Below are positions 23,920-36,513 of a stretch of DNA of 64,000 nt, in pieces. The stretch is from the NCBI GenBank assembly GCA_002633025.1, contig NMRB01001217.1, forward strand, positions 77,952 through 141,951, in the 5' to 3' direction. The position numbers and the translations under genes were made by a program. Numbering within the stretch: the first letter of the stretch is position 1; every line of letters starts with the position of its first letter. The notes under the pieces were generated by a model, which saw only the letters and a program-made list of their open reading frames with translations, did not search any database and was not told the origin of the DNA. The stretch comes from Notospermus geniculatus (lineage: Eukaryota; Nemertea; Pilidiophora; Heteronemertea; Lineidae).

Positions 23920-24280
23920 ATGAAACAGCAGCACCTTGGCATCGGCAAATATCCCACAGGGATCTGGAATCGTACATCGTTACCGTGTTGTTTCGGTTAT
24001 TACCACATAAAAACGTCTGCTGATCCTACACGGTGCATCTAACTATCATGGTATTGGACCCTGGGGTAGGGTTTCATTAGACTGGGGGGGATATGGTTAT
24101 GAACTTTGCATAATGTATTGGACGATGGCTCAGAATGATGCCGCTGTATCGTACTTTCTCGGCAGCCCGTTCATTGTTGTAGCGCCGTATGCCCGTGAGC
24201 AGCGCCACGTAAGCTACATCTGTCAACATGGTGAAGACACTGGTGAAGCATTCATTCCTCTAGATATATTCTATGAATAG
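23920..24280 (+). pseudogene. Two overlapping frames of one possible broken exon
   Basis: The frame from 23920 reads 40 codons with HLGIGKYPTGIWNRTSLPCC and stops at 24042. A second frame, open from 24011 to a TAG at 24280, continues with YHGIGPWGRVSLDWGG and then AREQRHVSYICQHGEDTGEA. Both have aromatic- and cysteine-containing, protein-like composition, so a frameshift in one former extracellular domain is a fair reading. The YICQ end recalls the last cysteine of C-type lectin domains, but the rest does not fit, so no family is assigned. Confidence 0.3.
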
Positions 24281-25069
24281 AAAATGGAATGAAACTGTTA
24301 TTCGAGTGTAGCTAAGACGCTCGCGCAATCGTTTGGTCATATCACATATCGGATATAGAAAAACAATAATTACAAATACTATGCAAAACTCACCGGCGGT
24401 CTTCAAATTTCGACTGGCATATTAGATAACAACAGGCAAAATGACGGAAAGGCTTGACCATTGGAAACAGTGAAATTGTCATCACGACTGACGTCAGCAC
24501 TTCACCATGAAACAAAACTCACGACTGCGACGAAACTTTGTAAAGCTCCAAAACGTTCAAAGATATTGAAGTTAAATGCCTCTTTCAATTCGATCTACTA
24601 TAACTTAAAACAAATTTCTAGTTTCTTACAAGACATCTGATAGGTTGATGAATTGCAAGTTACGATTCATTTGCCAACATAGAAAATCCACGTCATGGAC
24701 ATTTAGTATTTCCTATTTCAGTTTGTTACGAATGTAAGACACAAATGCAAACCCATCACATATCACGAGATATAATATTTGCCTCGTAAAGTTGAAAATA
24801 CTTCAGTTATCCGAGTCCTGTCAAAAGTGCATTTGTGTATCATCTTGAATGTTTATCCATCAGATCGTGTTTCTCAGACAACACATTAAAGTTGGACTTT
24901 CCTTTTTTTGTGATAGACGTTATTCATTCATCAAGTACTTTATGTGGTTTATACATGTACGCAAATCAGAAACGTTGCAAGATTGTCCACCATAAACCCA
25001 TATCCCCTGCGAATTTAGGCTGGTTATAAACTTTGTTAACCTGTGTAAAACCAGCTCTCTGGTGTAGCC

Positions 25070-25206
25070 TGGTTAAACCATCCTGAGAAAATCATGGGTT
25101 CATAGCACTCGCTGCCTTCCTCACCGCACACAAACAGCTTGTGTCCGATGACGAAGGAAGCAAATGCTAAGAACCCCTAATGTTCTCAGGAGGGGTTAAA
25201 CAGGGA
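25070..25206. mobile_element. MITE family N, diverged copy
   Basis: The left part taaaccatcctgagaaaatc and the right part taatgttctcaggaggggtt are inverted relatives of the element at 63057-63162. Confidence 0.6.
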
Positions 25207-25840
25207 AACAAGTGGAAAGGTTAGCCCTGGAGTAAGCTGGTTGAGCCTGGTTAAGCATGGTGGTATTTGAACCTGCTTATTGGGAATATACCAGGCATGC
25301 CGGCTTTTAAGCCAGATTCTAATGCTGATTTAGCCTGGTGAACCAGCCTAGCCTGTCTGAGGCTGCCTAACCAGCCTAGCCACGTGGTGACCAATATTCT
25401 ACAGTGTATGTCAAACTGTTAATCTGTCTAGCCAGAAGCGTCGTTACCTTTATTATGTTTTGGTCAAATCGCGTCATGGGTTAAACACCCTTCTGTCCTA
25501 AGATGTGTATTACATCATCAAATATTAAATTTCATTTCTGTAATAAATAGTTATATTCAGGAGGCTATAAAGGCCGCGACGTCTAGGTCACAGCTTGTGG
25601 TGTTGAATGTTAATGACGTTTAGCGCTCAAAGTAACGTGTCATCTCTGGCCACAACTAGTGGTGTTAAATATTGATGAAGGGTTAGCGCCCAAAGTAATG
25701 TGTTAGTTGCAGAGTCCTTTGCTTCTTTTTACCATGGATCTTCCCATTATAGCTTACTTGGACAAATATATACATATTATGAGACTTGAAGAAATCCTGT
25801 AGTTGGCTTACATTGGGTCTATTTTGTAGTTCTTTAATTT

Positions 25841-26065
25841 AAGCCAGCATCACACCAGGCGATATCGCAAGCGATCTGATCGCAAGCGAGCAAAATCGGC
25901 TATTGACGCCAGGTATGCGCTGACCAACGATGCGTGGAATCTTCTCGCCAGCGATGACCGAGATCAAACAATGCCAAAACCGATATCGCCTATTCTGCGG
26001 TGGCTGGCGAGAAGATCGGTGGCGATTAGATCTCTTGCGATATTGCATGGTGTGCCACTGGCTCA
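25841..26065. mobile_element. Foldback MITE family C, copy 3
   Basis: This is the best preserved copy. The left arm aagccagcatcacaccaggc pairs with the right arm catggtgtgccactggct, and gcgatatcgcaagcgatc pairs with its own inverse near the right end. Confidence 0.85.
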
Positions 26066-27637
26066 ACACGTACAGCTTTTGCGACTCGTAGTAAAATATC
26101 GACCTGAAAGTACTCGTTGGACGTCCGGACCGTCAAGAACGGGAAGATATGTGGACAGAACTATTCCGCAAAGCGCACCCTTCGGGTTCATTACGATCTT
26201 TCCAGAAAACATTGCGGCAATGCTCATGTTGTCCATGCGGACAAACTCGTGGAGAGCCTAAGGGTACAATATAGTGCATTTTTTATGATAAATGCACCAA
26301 ATTTGGCGCACAATATAATGGGATAACTTTTCATTTAAGGATGGGTGGCAACCTGGCAAAGCCCCCTAGCGGCTGTCATCCTAGATTTCAAAATGGCCGC
26401 ACCTGAGCAACCCGCAGGATGGTTTTTATACTACTAGGAAACAAATAGCGTGCGAACAACATAAAACTTAAAATGCGCGGCGTAGTTGCAGCGACTATAT
26501 TTAGCATCTCACGGAAATCGTGAAGTAAGAGTCCAGTGTTCCCTGCGGCACACGTGGGATGAGAATTTCGTGCGAAGACCAACGTAATAAGACGTGAGTG
26601 GAAACAGGGGCTATGGTTGTCCGAACAAAAGTGGAAATGGACACCGCTCGGTCTCTTGTTTTTCCTCGGGCTGCGAAGGCATCACGTACGCCGGAACCGA
26701 ACCGACGTGAGTAAAATCTACCAAAAGTGCATTTAGGGAAGAAAAATTCACAACCTGTAACCTGTCGCTGCGAAGGAACCTGCGGATAATCTCTTATTTG
26801 GAACATCATTTGAGAAGCTTAACGCCCATACACCTTGGCCTGCGAAGCGTCGGTGTGACTGTCCACATCGTCGTTGCGGAGTACTTTGCTGTATTGGACC
26901 CTAGGTCAACATACCAGCTGTCTGAAATTCGACGTGGAACTCCGCCCGTGGCGTAAAATCCAATAAATAAGAACCCGAATCCAGATTTCAAATCCGCTCT
27001 TTATACTTTACACTTCTGTTTGAACCATCGCAAGGTATTATCTCCCACGAGGAANGGAAAACTTCAATTCCGAGGTACCTGAACTTTTATATTCCTACTG
27101 ACGTATGAGTTCGAAAAAAGATACATATACCTGGATAGACTTTTTCATCGCAGTAAAAGGAAGACTTCGTCAAAAGACTAGAAGAACGGCGTTCGTTTTC
27201 GTTTCACAATTGACATGCAGTTACTAAAATTAGATTGAACATAAGAAATGACAAGAAATTAACTTGGCGTGCTAGTTCCATCACAGTATCAAGCATAACA
27301 TTACATATAGAAGGGAAAAGCCGTTTTATTTTATTGGATCTCGTGTTTGTGTCACTGACGCGAATGACGGTATCAATATCGCAATATCAAAGAAGAAATA
27401 CCATACTGTATTTCAATTAAAAGAAAATTCAATTTGTTTCTGGCTGTTTGTTCATCCTTCGCAACTCTGCAGCTATATACCTCAGTATTCTTAACATCAT
27501 GATATCTATTCGGCACTGAACTTAATAAAGTGTGATATCTTTGAAATGACGTTAACTTTGTAAAACCTCAAAAGGTTTTTTTCTCCGATGAAAGCCATAC
27601 AGTAACGTCAAAGTCGACCTTTTGCGTCTTACCACAG

Positions 27638-27910
27638 GCGATCAAAAGAACACACCACGTCCAGGGTCGCAGAATCTAAAGGTCACAATCGGGAGCAGTT
27701 TAACCCCTTTTGGTCAATCACAACATCTGAAATTTGGTACCAATTTTACAATGCAACAGCCATTTCGTAAACGTAACGTTTTCCTCACTATCCGAGCTTC
27801 TCTGAACCTCTCTAATGTTGTAGATGTCTCTCATGGATCACCAACGAGCACTGCTAAAGAAGGATCATCACCGCACGTTATCCAACAGATCGTCGTCAAA
27901 GCACCTGAAG
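27638..27910 (+). CDS. Largest ordinary internal exon of unrecognised gene G1
   Basis: The acceptor is tttgcgtcttaccacag and the donor is gaag|gtaacg. Phase is 1 at both ends, and 90 codons are uninterrupted. The product begins DQKNTPRPGSQNLKVTIGSS, includes the basic site QPFRKRNVFL, and ends with HVIQQIVVKAPE. It joins the next exon (29039) to give Asp across the junction. Exon size, splice motifs and matching phase make it one of the better supported pieces of G1. The family is not recognised; the segment lacks cysteines and membrane segments. Confidence 0.55.
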
Positions 27911-29038
27911 GTAACGCCCGAACATCGGCTTTTATCCCGAAAACATAACAACACAGAAAAATCATTTTTATGTCGTGGTATCAAAAGAACTCTGTTGCCC
28001 TGGGGCTAGATATCGTGAAAGTCGATGTGAGGAGGACAGACCACAGGAGTCATCGACTCCAGTGGTTTACTGGTGAAAGTGTAGGTATCGAATAAATTTC
28101 CTCACACAACACGGACATTTACCAGGAGAGTCGCCTGTTTTCTACCCCTTAGTACATATCGAAAGCGAAATAAGTAACAACAGGTGTCCAATGAAGATGT
28201 ACGCCTACCCCATTGCAGTCATGTTCACGATCGGCATCAGCCATCATGAAGACTTTGATATGCGTTTTGCAATGGGAAACTTTACTGCCGTTAGAGGCCG
28301 CCTGTTAGCGGTCCTGGGACGTCACAAAATTTGACGTCACAGACATAAACATGGCGTCCACGTCATTATGGATGACCTCATGGTGCATTTCTTTACTGTA
28401 ACGTCAAATTCCATGACGTTCAAGGACCGCTAACAGGTGGTAGCATGAATTTTTTTCTGCTAAAGTACAGAGACTCCAAGCGCTCAACCGAACAACCCCT
28501 GTCTAATGAAAGCAAATTGCTTGCACTCTCCTTTAATTGCTAACATCAGATCAATCCCAACTCCTCAGAAGCCACCGTGGTATTTCAACTAGTGGAGTCT
28601 CTTTCAGCCCATAAGTAGATTTAGGATATCGGAAATTCACTTCTTCACTTTGCTATATCCTGTTTAAAATTGTCTTCGAAGTGGTTTGGGGTTGCTAAAC
28701 TTGCGGATAGAAGAAACAACAAAATAAGGTGGCTCAGCGTATCTCTGTTTGTAACATGGGGGAGAAATAATACTATTAAGCTGGTTATGAGGCCATGTTT
28801 TCCAGTAACTGGATAAAACGGGATTACTGAACTACTGATCCATGAGACAGCATTTGTGCTACTTCCTTTAAATGATGAAGACGAAGAATATTAAACGTTA
28901 AGAAGTACTTTTTTATTCCGAAGGCCCACATGATTTCCTTCCGCAAAAGCTAAAACAAACGATATCGTACACCACAGCATCTTTCCCTAATCCGACCTTT
29001 TAAAATCTACATGTAATTCTCTTCATGAACACATTCAG
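27911..29038 (+). other. G1 intron
   Basis: It contains a foldback element at 28296-28443. A short ORF (28192 on) reads MKMYAYPIAVMFTIGISHHE and runs into that element; it is too short to call. Confidence 0.45.
28296..28443. mobile_element. Foldback element with cctgttagcggtcc ends
   Basis: The left end cgcctgttagcggtcctggg and the right end caaggaccgctaacaggtgg are inverted copies. The inner arms share cacaaaatttgacgtca / acgtcaaattccatgacg. Confidence 0.75.
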
Positions 29039-29236
29039 ACACGGACATACCATCGCCCAAGCCCCAAAAGGACAACGTCGAGTTCGTGAGGCTTCTCCTT
29101 ACGGCCCTTGAGAAGTTAAACATTAAGAAGGAAGAAGGCAAGACAAACCGAGGCAAGGGAAAGAAACCAAGCAGTAAGAAGGCCCCCAAGGGGTCTAAGA
29201 AAGTCCCCAACGTGGCAAAGAAAGAGGTCAAGAAAG
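29039..29236 (+). CDS. Lysine-rich internal exon of unrecognised gene G1
   Basis: The exon lies between cacattcag (a modest acceptor) and aaag|gtacaa and is phase 1 at both ends. It encodes TDIPSPKPQKDNVEFVRLLL and TALEKLNIKKEEGK, then a lysine-rich stretch (GKGKKPSSKKAPKGSKK...) of about 35 residues. The first half is an amphipathic helix similar in character to that of exon 415-492. The basic half could be a processing-rich or nucleic-acid-binding segment; which one is not visible from sequence. The junctions to 27638-27910 and 31628-31669 preserve frame. Confidence 0.55.
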
Positions 29237-31627
29237 GTACAACGTACTGTGTAGAATGGCCGTTACAGCTTGCATACACCTCGCTACACCCGATTTCAAA
29301 GCATACGCGCACGAGTTCTTGGCAGAAACTGCTCACGATGCCACAGTATAGATCTCACAAACTAACTACCAGTCCTGCAACCCAAAAGAAAGCAGATTCC
29401 TCGAAACCTTGACAATTTCCTACTAACCACACCTGCTACGGAAATACTACGCTTTTTTACCGGCAAGGTTCATCCCTAACCACGATGCTAATGGCTAACG
29501 ACATATTTGCAACTTCCTTAACAACACAGTGCTAGTGTTATGTAGCTTGGCTGAATAACCATGGATATTACCTTCAATGCCTATTAACCAACCCTTTCTA
29601 GCCGATCTGTATGCCCCTCTATATTGTTTTCCTAAGTATCAGCACCAGACATACATACAAAACAATTTTTGCCGCGACAACTTTTACCAACTTGTCTTGT
29701 CTTCTTTTGTTATGATGATTTTGTGAGAAAACGATATCATACCCTTCAGACACAATTTCATCTCACAGCTTTCACAACATCACCGCATGAAAAAAGAAGG
29801 TCTTCTTGTTCTGACAGTCTGTGCATGTAATTGTATTTCTCACACTGCTGTTGATATGACTAGTCTGAATTGAATGATGCTTCGCCGCGGGCAGCCCAGT
29901 GACAAACGATTGTCACCGTTTCTGTGTGTGGGTGTTATAACCGTGTAATATGTTCTCTCATGACTTGTCTCGTTATTGAAGAGCTCCGAAGTCATCCGTT
30001 CCCTCACGTACATCAGCCCATCACTCTCCCTTTTTTCTACTTCGAAGACATGACCGTACGTCGCCAACGACAACTATGTTGGGCCCTGACCAAGCCCAAG
30101 CGCTTCCCTCTCCCTCCACTTAAAGGGGCACGATATTTCTACTTTTGTCGACAGCCGGCGCCACCGGCGGTGATTGCATCATTGCCTTTTCCCCAGTGTT
30201 GGAGAATGAATGACTGTATGATTACAATACAATGCATATGTGGATACCCTAGGAACGATAGTTTCCTACATGGGGCGAGGCTGATAAGCGGTAGTTTAAC
30301 AACATTGTCAATAGAGGTCTCCTTAACGCGGGCATGTTTTAGCGCAGGATAGGGAAAGAATACATTGCCCCTTTAAAAAACTTGGTCGGGGAGTGAAAAA
30401 AACAGCAATTTATGTAGAGTTAGCTGATGTGTTTGTCAATGATGACTATGACGAATTTTCGGTCATCAAGCACATTAAATCTGCCTCCTATTTGACACTG
30501 ATGTACAGAGTGATAAACATGGAAAATTTGCCATCAAGATGTGATTTTTCTCTCGTACTCAGAATGTCTTTTTGTTCGTTATCCACATCGATCAACAGAA
30601 TTCTTATATGCCAACATCATGTAAAACGCAAACCAATCGATGGGAAATTGTTGGCACCAAGGGGAACTTCTCCAGCAAGGTTGGCAGTTAAAGAAGAAAG
30701 ACGCTATCAGCATGTATTGAGCTCACTGCAGCGGAAGATGACCACACCGATGTGGCCTCAACAAGTCGCTAAAGTTTTTATCAGTCCACCGTGGCTTCTT
30801 CACTCTTTCTCCTCTCTTTTTCTTTCACTCTGATGATTACTCAGCAGTTGCTGTCTCATCAGCATAAATTTCTTCTATCAAAGCATGGAAATACTTCAGA
30901 GGATGAACTACACCGTCCATGTGCTACTGTAAACAGTATGCATGTGCTAATGCAAACAGTGTGCACTGCCCAAGGTGTCAATGGCAACTGTGGTGTTCCC
31001 GTTTCTTCATTGTGGCTTCACAATGAAACGAGGCTGGCAAATTTATCTGTGTTCCCCTATGGCCTCTCTCGGTGTCTTCTATCGGGCGATTTAGCGGCTA
31101 TATCAATGGTCATATGATGCTGTAGGCTGCTTTAGCAACTTATATTTATCTTTCAGGATTGTAGGAATGTTTAACCGAGTTGTTTGAATTCACCAAAGCT
31201 TTAGTGCAAAAACAAATAAAATGTTGGGTGTTAGTAAAAAGTAAGACTAAACAACGTAAGCACTAAGGAAACCTGTATCAAACGAATTAAGTAAATAAAT
31301 GTACATGTATACATGTATGTCACTTTGTAAATTCTACATTGTTGCATTTCCATTGTAATGTACTGCACCTTTGTCGTCGTTATCCCCATCTGAATCAGTC
31401 CCAACGATTTTTCAAAATTTACTCGTGGTGTTTTTGAAAGCCAGCAGCCAGCATGGCCCCCGAGCAAGCACAGCATTCTGTTATTCCACAACGAATTTTG
31501 TTATAGGAATTTTTCAATTTTTCTCTTTTTCTGACATCAGGATTGTAAAGATTTCCCAAAATGGACTATGCAAACACTAATGTTCGCGACGTCGGTTATA
31601 CAGCGTTTTTTCCTTTTCTCTTTTTAG
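29237..31627 (+). other. G1 intron
   Basis: It holds a MITE at 30120-30376. The ORFs at 29924-30352 and 30393-30833 have no family resemblance, and the first overlaps the MITE. Nothing else was recognised. Confidence 0.4.
30120..30376. mobile_element. TTAA-flanked MITE
   Basis: The ends are inverted: ttaaaggggcacgatatt and tacattgcccctttaa. It resembles in layout the elements at 45843-46054 and 53365-53576. Confidence 0.6.
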
Positions 31628-31669
31628 GCAGCGATGGCGGTGATTTCTTAGAGCGCCTTGACAAGCGAG
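31628..31669 (+). CDS. Micro-exon of unrecognised gene G1
   Basis: The exon is 42 bases long, between ttcctttctctttttag and cgag|gtaggt, both strong sites, in phase 1 at each end. With the split codons it encodes GSDGGDFLERLDKRG, a short peptide ending in a dibasic KR. The layout (acidic, hydrophobic core, then KR) resembles the NSDYMKELFGDSKRKR unit of the repeat exon at 37592, though the similarity is weak. Confidence 0.5.
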
Positions 31670-32486
31670 GTAGGTAACCATGTAGAATCGTTTGCAGCAG
31701 TTTTGCAGCAGTAGTAAAACCCCGCAGAACATCATCTTGAAATTAACGAAAAGATTAAGTCCGTGTGTATAAGAAGAGTGTGCTTCAAAGGAAACAATAT
31801 TGATAAAAGATTTTCAGGATGAGGACTCAATTACAGGCACATGGTTCTTCATGCCGAATCTTAATCACCAGGCCATTGAACCCTCTTCAAACATATTCAA
31901 GCTTCCCTCTGGCATTTTCACACGAGGACAGTGTTGCCGTCCAAGACACTGCCGTAAAAACTCACTTGTTAGTTCTTATTTCTACGCCGCCCTGTATCTT
32001 TAATTGATGCTTCCTGACGTACGAAGCGTAGTTGTTGTTTTTCTTTCTTTTCGCCGGCGTGTACTGTTCTAACGAATATCAGTTTAAGTTTAGATTTATG
32101 GAGGAAACTCCCTTATCAATGTGTTAATCAAAGAATCTAAAATAAATCGATTTTTAAAGTTTCATTAGAGACGTAAAGGACAGTTCAAAGAAGTGGATTT
32201 AAATGAAGCAGGCGCTCAGATGATAAGTCAGCTGGTGTACACTGTACCTGTCTCCAAGGCCAGTTCTGTACATTGGCCTGTACAAACTGTGCACTTTAGC
32301 AAGTACTACATGTACATTGTATAAGCCTAGCAAGTTTCTATGAATATGGGCCCTGATACTTTCCTTGTTCTGTTCATAACAAAGCCGGAGGTACACAGAC
32401 TGACAAAGAAGTTGCAAACGCTATCTCTGCACCAGCTCTCAGGTATTACATAGTCTCACACAAAGAACGCGTCCTTCCTTTTTCAG

Positions 32487-32552
32487 GACAGTACTACGAC
32501 GCTGAACTCAATGATGGCTTTGACATGTTCAAGAAGAAGAGGAACCAGAAAC
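32487..32552 (+). CDS. Short internal exon of unrecognised gene G1
   Basis: The acceptor is gtccttcctttttcag and the donor is aaac|gtgagt. Phase 1 at both borders joins it to 31628-31669 and onward. It encodes QYYDAELNDGFDMFKKKRNQ and K, with a split Arg (or His) codon at the end. KKKR and the final KR when joined to 57606 are candidate prohormone-convertase sites (inference). It can be spliced in frame either to 57606-57667 or to 37592-38523. Confidence 0.55.
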
Positions 32553-32929
32553 GTGAGTTGCGCGAGACTTATTTCTGGCCATGGAAGGATACGGAATGAC
32601 AAAATGAACCTGACGTTAATGCTCTGCTTTCTGAGACTTAGTTCAATACCAAAAGAAACCGGAAAGACAACAGACATTTCTTCTGCTTTGTCGCAAAACA
32701 TTTCTGTATGGAAGCATCCCCTTATCCATCCATGGTCGTCTTTTTGTACACATTAGAATTAGTCTTAGCCTTAACATTTCACTAGATCACACTTTGTGAC
32801 TTAACAAATTTGCTTCTTTAAAAGATACATGTATTTACTCCAATTTATTTTTTCTATGGTATCTATTCGGTCATGCAGCAGAGTAAGCACTTGTTAACTG
32901 GTAGTTACATCTTTACTTAAAATCATCCT

Positions 32930-33026
32930 CCCACAGCAGGGCTTTGGTCTTGCACCTTTTCATAGTCTCGCACACAAAGATAGTGGAGGAAGAGATGTGA
33001 GGTAAAACCCCTGCTGTGGGAGGATG
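32930..33026. mobile_element. Short foldback with cctcccacagcaggg ends
   Basis: The left end atcctcccacagcagggctt pairs with cccctgctgtgggaggat on the right. Confidence 0.65.
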
Positions 33027-33190
33027 CTTAAAGTGGGCGCCGAGGCAAAGCAGTCCGGAGTGTAGCATCATCGCCGCTACATTCAAGCGTGGACGACGTA
33101 CCGGACTTCCAACAGCGAGTTATGAAATTGAGCTTCTGTCACAAGTGATGATACTACCATTTACCGACGTGCTGACTGCGAGACAATGAT

Positions 33191-33577
33191 TAAAGCAAAT
33201 GGCTCGCGGGGTTTGTTTACATTTTTGGTGGTACCTCCCATAGAGAGTGAGTCTCGCCTCCAGGCAAAGCCGTGCTCCAGCCATATGCAAAACCTGTGCA
33301 CATATGCGAACGTAAACACTGGGGACGAGGTTCCATTAAAAATTTGTTAAAATGGGTTAATGACAGTTTCAAATTCAGTCGGTCAAAATGTACATTTTGT
33401 ACTATTCACATTGATTTCGAAGCGGTAGATTTTGCAGAATACGCCTCCAAAGTTTGTCTGTCTAATGCATTTCCCATTAAACTAAAATCCTTCTTTCGCC
33501 TTTTTCTCAAAACGGCGCTTGATTTGAGGACATGTCAACAAACAACTGTCAACAAACCCCGCGAGCCATTTGCTTTA
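33191..33577. mobile_element. Foldback element with 25-base class inverted ends
   Basis: The left end taaagcaaatggctcgcggg and the right end cccgcgagccatttgcttta pair almost perfectly, and the match continues inward through gtttgtt / aacaaac. Confidence 0.8.
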
Positions 33578-34900
33578 AAGGGTGTCACTGTGCGCGTTCA
33601 AAGGCAGACAAAACAAACCGTCGCCGATCCCATTCGGATCCACCGAGAGACCGATAAGTTGCTGGACCACATTCCCCTGTAATTGGTTTACTTTCATAAC
33701 AACTGCGCCGGATTGAAGAATTAACTACCGATGACTGGACCATGAGAGAGGACTTGGCAAGTGGTGCTTCAAGAAACTGCTAAATAAGACTCGTCTCCAC
33801 ATAACTAGTAAATCAATTGATGAAAATTCGGTCTTTTGTTGCAAAGTGCACATCGACGATGGGTGTTCAAAGGGGAAGTAGTATAAGAGCATTAGGGACA
33901 GATTGTGTCAAATGGGGCACTACATGTACGTGTTTTGTACATTACTACGTTTTTGGTGCAGCAGAAGTTAATACGATTCATGCTGACAAAACTTAAGGCT
34001 AAATTGAAGTCATATAAGTTTTTTCACCTTCCGGTGAATCACGCATCAGCATCAAGATTAATTAACTACTGTTATCTTCAAGCCTATCTGCCACCGCCGA
34101 CTCGGGCGCAGTTAAGTCCGGTAGTCGAAAAAGGCTCCAACGGACGCGAACGTACAAACTTTAGACCTCCCAAAAGAAGAAGGCCGGGTTTTCGTATGCC
34201 GAACATTTTCCGTCATGAATTCGGTCAGACGTAATATTTGTTTTGTCTGCAAGAGTGTACTAACTCGGTTTGCCGGTCAATACTCAGCAGATACCGAGTC
34301 CATTTGTGGTCTTATTCTATCGACATGCTCTGACCGAAACAGATAAGGAGGGGGAAAGGTAAAATCATTAAACTAGATACCTGAAAAGACGGCTCGGCGT
34401 GTTTATTGAAAAAAAAGTGGACAATGCAAGTGAGTAAAGTGGTTTTAACCGTAATCCAACCTCTCCTATAGATCTACGCGAGGTGAATCGACTGAAGTTA
34501 GAAACGTGGACGCGACAACCTTTGCTGAATGAGATGATGCACGCGAGAGAGACCTGAAGCTGCCAAATCTCGCTCACTGAACAAGTCAGTCCCATACATT
34601 GTGGATGAGAAAGCGAATACTTGACACGGTTCCTTGTTCAATATTAATGAAGAAGAACGTCCTGAAACCCTAACCTCCAAGAACTGGTCACAGGATCGCA
34701 TCAGGTGTATCAGTTTGGACCACCGAATCAATGATATATACATGTAGCCTTGTACAATGTATTTGTATTAGATTTTTCCGTCAGGGCCGATGCCGTAGCA
34801 TTATTGGCCCTGATAAGTACAGAAGAGGCCACCTCACTTGGATGGGGTCTTTTACTTGCCCTTGCAAAGAAACAAAGTACAAGGCACCACAGCCTATTAA

Positions 34901-35032
34901 TACGGAGTTTTCGCAAAGCCCCCGAAACGCCAACGCAAACGCCAAACCCATTGTTCGATGCCACGAAGAGAGCACCGAAGAAAAGGATAGAAGTTCGCGT
35001 TGGCGTTTCGGGGGCTTTGCGAAAACTCCCTA
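34901..35032. mobile_element. Foldback MITE family A, copy 4
   Basis: It has the typical arms (gagttttcgcaaagcccccg and the complement) and a gatgccacgaagagagcacc centre. It lies between two direct copies of a 37-base segment containing acttgcccttgcaaag. Confidence 0.85.
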
Positions 35033-35326
35033 CTTGCCCTTGCAAAGGCACAAGGTACAAGGCACCACGACTACTGTCCTATGCGACGGACTGAAGAGCC
35101 AGGGATGATTAATCCCATATGGCCCGCGACCTGCCGCTTGCCACGCGGACGTGGTAACCATAGGCTCCGAAAGATACACGAATTTCACGGTTCCTCGTGG
35201 GAATCATTCTAAATTATCTACTTCACTGTTCCCTCGGTGTTCTCGCTTATGAATTACAATTCAATGAGCGGTACCGCATACCATTTTAAAAACGCGCGCG
35301 TAGTTAGAGCCTCGACGATATTATTA

Positions 35327-35610
35327 CTAATCTTCGCCATCGCCATCAGAGAAATTCAATGAGGAACAGGTGTGAAAGGAAAGAACATCCCCAGGAAAAG
35401 TGTCCTTGGAACAAAACATCATAATGTTACCACCTAATCTCTGGCGATTAGTTTCTGCAGCCATGCACCTTAATCCGTCATGGAACAACAGAGGCGGACA
35501 CTTTTTACAGGGGACGTTCTTTACTGTTACACTTGCATTACTAATCAGGAATGCGGCGCTGGTAAATTCCTCCGCAGGGTGCACATCAACAATGTTTTCA
35601 AAACAAAATC
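35327..35610 (-). CDS. Possible cysteine-rich terminal exon
   Basis: On the minus strand a pyrimidine-rich acceptor (gttcatttttcgacag) opens a phase-1 frame that runs 94 codons to a stop. It reads FCFENIVDVHPAEEFTSAAF near the start, then NVPCKKCPPLLFHDGLRC, MMFCSKDTFPGDV and a final acidic DGDGED. Five of the six cysteines fall in one half with a CxxC pair, and an NAS sequon is present, so an extracellular or secreted segment is plausible. The frame also extends upstream past the acceptor to an ATG at 35731, but that part is less protein-like. The family is not recognised. Confidence 0.35.
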
Positions 35611-36513
35611 CTGTCGAAAAATGAACACGGATTTTCCCGCGATGTAATATCAACTGAGATAAAAGTGAGGCCGTGACGGCCTTCGGTGGATCGGTGTAGC
35701 GCCGCCTAGCGTCATACTCATTAACCCTCATGTTTGTGGAATCGGTCCAAACGGTAATGAACCATTATCTAGGAACAGCTTGTGTGCAGGTGAGTTTGTT
35801 ACTCCGCAGGCAACAACTACTTGTAAAGATGGGGTACGTGTACAGTGTATAAATAAAAGGACCGATTTTATCCTCTTATCATGGGTCACACTATAAGTAG
35901 AACTAAGATTTCAGAAATTTCTCCCCAAATGCCAGAAAACACCGTTTAGAGCTGACATCATTTTTGGTGAAAATCGTTTTGCATCATTAAACCTCATCAG
36001 CAATGTTTTTCATGCTCTCCTCCCAGTAGCCTTGGTTTTGATTAGCAGTGATGCAAACATATCATCTGCGTTATCTTGAGGGCGAATGCTATGACCTTTT
36101 CCAAGGTCACAACTAGCTAGAAGCCGACTTATGCGGCCACAAAATCGAATAACTTTAGCACTAGACCGGTGGATACATCCATATCAAGGTTAGTCACTGA
36201 TGAAGACAATGTCTTACCATCTCCCGAGGGTGGGGCTGGCGATCCACTAAACCGATTAGTCCAAAATCAGATCGCGGGTGTCCCCCGGGCACAGAGGATT
36301 TGGTCCTCATTATGGTAAGTTGTGTAAGCGATCCCGTAACAGCGGATAGCTGGGGTTGTCGCTAATTACCAGTATGATGGGTAGTTGAGGAGAAACAGCT
36401 GCTGTAACGATCGGGAGCTGGGGTCGACTCTCTCGAGTGAGACTCTTCCAGTATCCAGGTTCAGGGCCGAGTCTCCTGCAGTGTCAGCTTGAAACATACA
36501 GCAATTTTTCTCG

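Larger units (their letters stand above)
20766..27637 (+). other. Large G1 intron, right part
   Basis: It holds the poly(A) signal of the small membrane ORF, repeat copies at 21738-21876 (I), 25070-25206 (N) and 25841-26065 (C), weak ORFs at 22227-22598 and 23920-24280, and a possible short terminal exon at 21637-21724. No other structure was recognised in 22600-23900 or 26070-27630. Confidence 0.45.
32553..35326 (+). other. Intronic region with foldback elements
   Basis: It contains foldbacks at 32930-33026, 33191-33577 and 34901-35032. The 136-codon ORF at 33272 overlaps the second of these and is not called. Confidence 0.4.

Noticed and set aside
28192-28330. Short ORF starting MKMYAYPIAVMFTIGIS as a possible signal-peptide exon
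   Set aside because: The hydrophobic core is weak, and the ORF runs directly into a foldback element without a clear donor.
30393-30833. 146-codon plus-strand ORF
   Set aside because: Composition and codon use look random, and there are no splice sites or family motifs. It begins just after a MITE.
33272-33682. 136-codon plus-strand ORF
   Set aside because: Most of it lies within the foldback at 33191-33577.
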